This document shows, piece by piece, positions 7,535 to 12,028 of a stretch of DNA of 12,028 nucleotides. Within the stretch, counting starts at the first letter, position 1. Each line of letters opens with the position of its first letter. The position numbers and the translations under genes are program-made. Source of the stretch: Balneolales bacterium (GTDB taxonomy: Bacteria; Bacteroidota; Rhodothermia; Balneolales; Natronogracilivirgulaceae). The DNA lies in the NCBI GenBank assembly GCA_007133875.1, contig SLLW01000218.1:1-12028 (forward strand), in the 5' to 3' direction. The notes below the pieces were generated by a model. It saw nothing but the letters and a program-made list of their open reading frames with translations. It had not been told where the DNA came from and did not search any database.

Positions 7535-10500
7535 TTATTTGACCAGCATCATCTGCCGGGTTTTTATGAAATTGCCGGACTCCATCCGGTACATGTAAAC
7601 GCCCGATGAGAATCGGGATGCATCAAAAACAACTTCATGACTTCCGGACGGCATCTGCCCATCTGCCAACACCGCGACTTTGCGGCCGAGTAGATCGTAG
7701 ACGGTCAAACGGACATGGTTGGCCATCGGAAGGTCGTATCGAATTACGGTCGCCGGATTGAACGGATTTGGATAATTCTGGCTTAACGCAAAGCGATCCG
7801 GTGTATCACCATTCTCATCAGAAACAGAGAGCGTCTGCCCATCTCCTCTTACCGCGAGGAAATCGACATCTGCACTCCTGCCATCGGCATTTATAATAAT
7901 AGTATTGCTACCGGTTCTCAACCGGACATCCGGAATATCCCTGTAGTACCAGGCACCACCGGTTCCTGTCAGTGTTGCCAGGTGCTCGGTAGCCGGGGGT
8001 AAACGAAGTCTGATATCCGCCGGTTGATCACCGGAAAGACGATATCCAATCCGGATCTCATAGTTTTTGGTCTCGCCGACGGTTATATCATCCCAGCGGA
8101 TAGAACCTTCCGGGCCCAGTCGGACAAAGGTTTCCTCCCGTGCATCATCATCGTGGAGCTGTTCGGCTCCGTTGCCGGGTGTGGCAAGTGACACATCATA
8201 CCAGACGGTCGCCGGCACTTCGGTCACCGTAATGGTTACCGGGTTCGCTTGAATCTCAAAGTCGGGATCCGTTGCAACAGCGCTGATCTTATACGTGCCG
8301 GGCTCTCCGGATTCCCAGAAGGTGTCGAACGGACCATCTGTTACGATTTCATATGGATCGCCATTGATAACAAACCGAACATCTGTCAGCTCTGCACTTC
8401 CCTCCTGCACCTCAGCGATGAACCGAACCGGTGTTCCGGTTTCCGTTTCTGCTCCGGCAACCGGCCTTAGTAACCGGACTCTTGGCGGTTGTTTTACCGA
8501 CACAGTTCCATACACCTCAACCTCCTGTAGTGCAACCGGATTATCATCCTCACTTCGTAAAATATGGAGACGTACGAACCTGGCATTTTCCGGTCCGTCC
8601 AAAAATATTTCATCAACAGAACCCTCGCCGGACCTTTCCTCGTGCACCGTTCTCCAGGTCACACCGTCATATGAAAACCGGACATCATACTCTTGTGCAT
8701 AATCATCCCCCCAGGCCAGAACGATTCGTTCGATTTCAAAAGACGTATCCAGGTCTGCATCAATCCATTCGTCCGTGTCGCTTTCACTTCTCCAGTAGGT
8801 CTCAGGGTCTCCGTCGGTGATGTTGGATGGGAGATGGTGGCCGGTATGGGAGGATGCCCGGACCTGTGTTCCGGTGGCACGGTTGAATTTTTCGGGCGGC
8901 ACCACAAAAACCGTGACCCTGGCGGTGTCGGCCTCGCTGCCGGAACGGGCAATCAGTATAAAATCTGTGGTATCGGATGGCTCCACGTGCCGGGTTCCGG
9001 AGTGTGACACCTCCTGCCCGTCGAGTGTTACGGTTTCTGCACCGGTTGCCGACCATTCGATTTCGGCGGATGTACCCTGCAGCATCTGTACCGGATGGGC
9101 CGATATCCGGGCCCGGAGGCGTGCTTCCGACTGTTGATAGATGGCATCCATCGCACCGGCTACATAAACCAGCGGGGCATTCCAGTTGATCGCCACTTCG
9201 TTGGTGGAGTAGCTGCACCAGTCATCCAGCCACGCTTTTGCCGGCAAACTGGAGGGATAGTTACCAGCCCCGCAATCATCCATGTTGTTGGGATTGGGCC
9301 CGCCTACGACAAATCCGGGAACCGGGTCGGCCACACCGTCGGCGGCAGACTGCCGGTGGTGCGGATCCATCGGTGCTTGGCTGCCGATTCCGGTTACAAA
9401 AGAGTATCCGGTTGGATTCCGTCCGAGCACATAATCAAAATTGGCCTGGGCGGCATCGCGGAAGGCATTATTTCCGGTAAGGCGATACCCCTGGAGCAGC
9501 ATCAGCGAGTGGTTCAGGGCTATGCCATTGCTTCCCCAGTTGAAGTCGCTGCCACCGCGCGATCCCATACTCATCAAATACGCAGAGTTGTTGTGGTCAT
9601 CGAGCAACTGATCGGCCTGATGCAGGATTCGTTCCTCAATGTGCTCAATGTCGGCGACAGATGTGAGATGGTCGCGATGGTGTGCCAGGGATATCCACGC
9701 AAGAGGGCGCACCTGCGGCCATGACGGTATGGTGATAAGTGACATGCTGCCCAGGTCACGGGTATGCCAGTATGCATCGTTGCCGGTAGCGATATAGAGC
9801 TCGGTTGCGGCCCAGTCAAACTCATCTTCGACATTGGTATCGCCGTATTCGCCGGTTTGAATATTGGGCGAATAGATTTGATTCATCTGATTTTGCCGGT
9901 AATGCTGTGCCGGATTCGTTTCCGCCCACTGCCAGGCTTTTTTAGCGGCTTCCAGTGCCTGGTCCGCAAAATCGCGGTCATACGGCTTGTAGGTCCGGTA
10001 GGCGGTGGCCATCACCGCGGCGAAGTTGAGGGCGGCTGCGGTCGATTTCTGTACAGCGTAGCGGGTACTGTGATCCTGATGAGGCATTATGGTACCCGAA
10101 AAATTGGCGGATGTGAGTTTGTGGTAGACCCCGCCGTCATGCGGATCCTGCATGGTCATCATCCAGTCCAGATTCCAGCGCGCCTCCTGCAGCAGATCCG
10201 GCACCTCCGATCCGCTTTCGGGGATGGCAACGTCCAGATCTTCGTAATAGTTGGGGAAATGCTCCCATGCGGCCAGCAAGGTGTAGGTACTGATACCCGA
10301 ATTGACGATATATTTGTTATAGTCGCCGGCATCATACCATCCCTTCGGGGACGGGAAGACATACCCCTCCGGCCGGAATTCCGTGGCAGCCGATGCGTGA
10401 ATGACCGCCTGCTGATCAGGGTGGCCCATCGGACGGGCCCAGGGACCGGCATACGACTCCTCAAGTTCCATGGATGCCCGGTTGAAGTAGAAAGCTTTGA

Positions 10501-10918
10501 GCGATGCCTGTGCAACCTTTTGCCAGGCATGTTCTTCGATGTCAAAAGGATGGGAAGAGCCGAGGTCGGGATGAGTGATTCGGTAGGTCCCCGGTTCTGA
10601 AACAGCACTGAACAGACCCAGCCGGATGGTCTCACCGGAGTGTTCCCAATCCATTTCTACGCCGCTAAGGGAACCGGTATAGACCGTATCACCGGTCGCA
10701 TTATCCCGTACATAAAACGATGTGGTCGACAAATCCTGTCCATTCACCGGAAAAACGGCGATTTTCTGCGCATTGGGATGATATCCCGCCTGATTGACCT
10801 TCACCGTTCCACCTGCCACTGAGTCCGGTACAACAACATATAAAAATAACAGTATGAAAATACCTGTAGTGACAAGTCCGGGTCGAGTTGGTAAACGGTT
10901 GGCCATATTTTTAGTCAT
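7535..10918 (-). CDS. Secreted GH9 family cellulase/beta-glucanase with binding modules and T9SS sorting domain
   Basis: An 1127-residue multidomain enzyme that hydrolyses beta-1,4-glucan outside the cell. Order: signal peptide with hydrophobic core about 15-30 and likely cleavage near 36; N-terminal Ig-like domain typical of the CelD type (38-126); GH9 catalytic domain (about 134-597); Ig-like domain (603-672); F5/8 type C (discoidin/CBM32-like) domain (677-804); second Ig-like domain (811-899); a beta-rich module that may bind carbohydrate (907-1028); T9SS type A sorting domain (1043-1127) starting with ALSQNYPNPFNP. Catalytic residues are intact: Asp196 and Asp199 in GWYDAGDYNK, the DPHHR motif (518-522), and acid Glu574 in STNEVAINWNAPL. 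Start chosen at 10918; a second ATG four codons later would also give a good signal peptide. It follows the partial gene by 63 bases and precedes the symporter by 17, indicating an operon. Endo or processive mode cannot be told from sequence; other beta-glucans are possible substrates. Confidence 0.95.
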   Translation of the reverse strand: MTKNMANRLPTRPGLVTTGIFILLFLYVVVPDSVAGGTVKVNQAGYHPNAQKIAVFPVNGQDLSTTSFYVRDNATGDTVYTGSLSGVEMDWEHSGETIRLGLFSAVSEPGTYRITHPDLGSSHPFDIEEHAWQKVAQASLKAFYFNRASMELEESYAGPWARPMGHPDQQAVIHASAATEFRPEGYVFPSPKGWYDAGDYNKYIVNSGISTYTLLAAWEHFPNYYEDLDVAIPESGSEVPDLLQEARWNLDWMMTMQDPHDGGVYHKLTSANFSGTIMPHQDHSTRYAVQKSTAAALNFAAVMATAYRTYKPYDRDFADQALEAAKKAWQWAETNPAQHYRQNQMNQIYSPNIQTGEYGDTNVEDEFDWAATELYIATGNDAYWHTRDLGSMSLITIPSWPQVRPLAWISLAHHRDHLTSVADIEHIEERILHQADQLLDDHNNSAYLMSMGSRGGSDFNWGSNGIALNHSLMLLQGYRLTGNNAFRDAAQANFDYVLGRNPTGYSFVTGIGSQAPMDPHHRQSAADGVADPVPGFVVGGPNPNNMDDCGAGNYPSSLPAKAWLDDWCSYSTNEVAINWNAPLVYVAGAMDAIYQQSEARLRARISAHPVQMLQGTSAEIEWSATGAETVTLDGQEVSHSGTRHVEPSDTTDFILIARSGSEADTARVTVFVVPPEKFNRATGTQVRASSHTGHHLPSNITDGDPETYWRSESDTDEWIDADLDTSFEIERIVLAWGDDYAQEYDVRFSYDGVTWRTVHEERSGEGSVDEIFLDGPENARFVRLHILRSEDDNPVALQEVEVYGTVSVKQPPRVRLLRPVAGAETETGTPVRFIAEVQEGSAELTDVRFVINGDPYEIVTDGPFDTFWESGEPGTYKISAVATDPDFEIQANPVTITVTEVPATVWYDVSLATPGNGAEQLHDDDAREETFVRLGPEGSIRWDDITVGETKNYEIRIGYRLSGDQPADIRLRLPPATEHLATLTGTGGAWYYRDIPDVRLRTGSNTIIINADGRSADVDFLAVRGDGQTLSVSDENGDTPDRFALSQNYPNPFNPATVIRYDLPMANHVRLTVYDLLGRKVAVLADGQMPSGSHEVVFDASRFSSGVYMYRMESGNFIKTRQMMLVK
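7538..8488 (-). repeat. Shared C-terminal cassette, copy in GH9 gene (Ig-like, putative CBM, T9SS domain)
   Basis: Residues 811-1127 of the GH9 protein (317 residues) match the last 317 residues of the neighbouring partial protein with no net length difference. By eye about 67 of 122 residues agree in the putative binding module and 61 of 85 in the sorting domain. At DNA level only short blocks are identical, for example 16 bases in the sorting domain, so the copies are old rather than fresh. Confidence 0.85.
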
Positions 10919-10981
10919 GAGCTTTGTAATAGTCGAAAGTTTCGGTACCGGGATTCACGATATGTACGCCATGCGTAAGAC

Positions 10982-12028
10982 TCATTTTACAAAAAGCATC
11001 TGGCGGGTCTGGTTAAAATTGCCGGACTCCAATCGGTAGATATACAATCCGGATGAGAGATGGGATGCATCAAAATTCGCCTGGTGCCTTCCTGCCGACA
11101 TCGGTTGGTCAACCAATACAGCAACCTGCCGGCCAAGCAGGTCGTAGACAGTCAGGCGCACGTGATTATCTGCCGGGAGATCATAACGGATGGTTGTAGA
11201 GGGGTTGAACGGGTTTGGATAGTTCTGACTCAGAGCATAGTGATCCGGCCGGTCCGGGTGTAATCCGGCGGACGTAATGTACTGTCCTTCCCCCCGCACC
11301 GCGATGTGGTCAATATCGACACTTCGGCCGGTGGCATCCAGTAACAGAGTATTCGATCCACGGGTCAGGTTGAAATCCGTAACATCATTGTAAGACCAAT
11401 ATCCATCGGTTCCCTCCAGGGTGACACCCCGGTTGACAATCGGAGGCATACGCAGCAACATGTCTGCAGATTCGTCTCCATCAAGCCGGTAGACAATACG
11501 TATATCATAACTTCCTGACTGTCCGACTGTTACATCATTCCATCTGATACGTCCTTCAGCATCGGTACGAACAAACGAACCTTCGAAGGCATCCTCATCG
11601 GTGAGCAGTTCCGCCCCATTCAATATCTCTGCAAGTGCAACATCGTAAGGTGTTGTTTCCGGAGGATCCTGAACCGTAATCGTAACAGGCGCCGCATGTA
11701 CTTCAAAATCGGAGTCGGTAAATACCACAGAGATCTCAAACTCACCGGTCTCATCAACGGTCCACTCGTAGCGATAGGGTTCTTCTACCAGTTCCACTTG
11801 CTGATCGCCATTGATGAAAAACCGCACATGTTCCGGGGTGCCGGTCCCTGGCTCTACATCTGCTTCCAGAATCAGCTGCTCTCCGGCGTCAAACCGCCGG
11901 CCATCGGCGGGACTGATGAGGGATATTTGCGGGGGCTGCCGGTCCGCCTTCAAGCCATAAACCTCAAATTCATAAATGGAAAATCCCCACTCTGTAGCAC
12001 GCTCATGACCGTACATACGCACAAAACG
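10982..12028 (-). CDS. C-terminal part of a second T9SS-secreted multidomain protein, probably a glycoside hydrolase
   Basis: The frame is open to the right edge and 348 residues are visible before the stop; the N-terminal part and any catalytic domain lie outside the window. Counting from the edge: the last strand of an F5/8 type C domain (RFVRMYGHERATEWGFS, ending EFEVYG), an Ig-like domain (about 32-119), a beta-rich putative carbohydrate-binding module (128-249), and a T9SS type A sorting domain (264-348) with ALSQNYPNPFNP. Every visible residue aligns with GH9 residues 780-1127 in the next gene. A methionine-like start near the edge is not real: the domain continues upstream. The gene precedes the GH9 cellulase by 63 bases with no terminator, so they are probably co-transcribed. 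By analogy it is most likely another polysaccharide-degrading enzyme, but the catalytic family is unknown. Confidence 0.88.
   Translation of the reverse strand, partial: RFVRMYGHERATEWGFSIYEFEVYGLKADRQPPQISLISPADGRRFDAGEQLILEADVEPGTGTPEHVRFFINGDQQVELVEEPYRYEWTVDETGEFEISVVFTDSDFEVHAAPVTITVQDPPETTPYDVALAEILNGAELLTDEDAFEGSFVRTDAEGRIRWNDVTVGQSGSYDIRIVYRLDGDESADMLLRMPPIVNRGVTLEGTDGYWSYNDVTDFNLTRGSNTLLLDATGRSVDIDHIAVRGEGQYITSAGLHPDRPDHYALSQNYPNPFNPSTTIRYDLPADNHVRLTVYDLLGRQVAVLVDQPMSAGRHQANFDASHLSSGLYIYRLESGNFNQTRQMLFVK
10985..11935 (-). repeat. Shared C-terminal cassette, copy in the edge gene
   Basis: This is the partner of the cassette in the GH9 gene: an Ig-like domain, the 122-residue module and the T9SS domain, in the same order and with equal linker lengths (14 residues between the module and the sorting domain in both). 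It lies in the same orientation about 3.4 kb away, so it could support recombination, though DNA identity looks too patchy for frequent events. Confidence 0.85.

Noticed and set aside
9764..10600. 278-codon plus-strand frame opposite the GH9 domain
   Set aside because: It lies opposite the conserved catalytic domain of the cellulase, and its composition looks like a reverse-strand shadow.
10919..10981. Small hairpin TACGC-ATG-GCGTA between the edge gene and GH9
   Set aside because: Five base pairs and no T-run, so it is not a convincing terminator; the two genes are better seen as one operon.

Overview
This window looks like a chromosomal stretch from a marine or saline member of the Balneolota/Rhodothermota branch of the Bacteroidota-like (FCB) bacteria. 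The evidence is two secreted enzymes ending in a type IX secretion (T9SS) sorting domain with the NYPNPFNP signature, no clear Shine-Dalgarno sequences before the starts, and moderate GC content. The assignment to phylum is an inference from these motifs. Every protein gene reads on the minus strand; the only plus-strand gene is a tRNA.

Layout in window order. Positions 1-2049 hold most of ftsH, a membrane AAA+ zinc protease whose C-terminus lies outside the window. Positions 2288-2369 hold tRNA-Leu(CAA) on the plus strand, followed at once by a strong hairpin terminator (2371-2407). From 2484 to 5771 there is a minus-strand cluster, transcribed in the order ROK-family regulator, phosphomannomutase (manB), mannose-6-phosphate-isomerase-like cupin. 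A 312-base intergenic region follows; it contains a good intrinsic terminator (5942-5970) for the operon above it. From 6084 to the right edge there is a second minus-strand unit, transcribed in the order partial large secreted protein, GH9 cellulase, GPH-family sugar:cation symporter, with gaps of 63 and 17 bases.

How the genes fit together (inference): the GH9 enzyme and its neighbour are exported by T9SS and degrade a beta-glucan such as cellulose or a mixed/glucomannan polymer outside the cell. The GPH symporter brings released sugars across the inner membrane. The ROK protein is probably the sugar-responsive repressor of the locus. ManB and the cupin handle hexose or mannose phosphates, either to feed GDP-mannose synthesis or to use mannose from a mannan-containing substrate. 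No SusC/SusD pair is visible, so the outer-membrane route is unknown from this window.

Most interesting points: (1) the whole visible part of the edge protein (348 residues) aligns with residues 780-1127 of the GH9 enzyme without net insertion or deletion, so two adjacent genes carry the same binding-and-sorting tail; (2) that tail holds a roughly 122-residue beta-rich module, probably carbohydrate binding, which I cannot place confidently in a named family; (3) the ROK protein lacks both the catalytic Asp and the zinc-binding cysteine motif, so it looks like a kinase-dead sugar sensor; (4) the cupin has Arg where a metal-ligand His is expected. I saw no mobile element, CRISPR array or phage gene.
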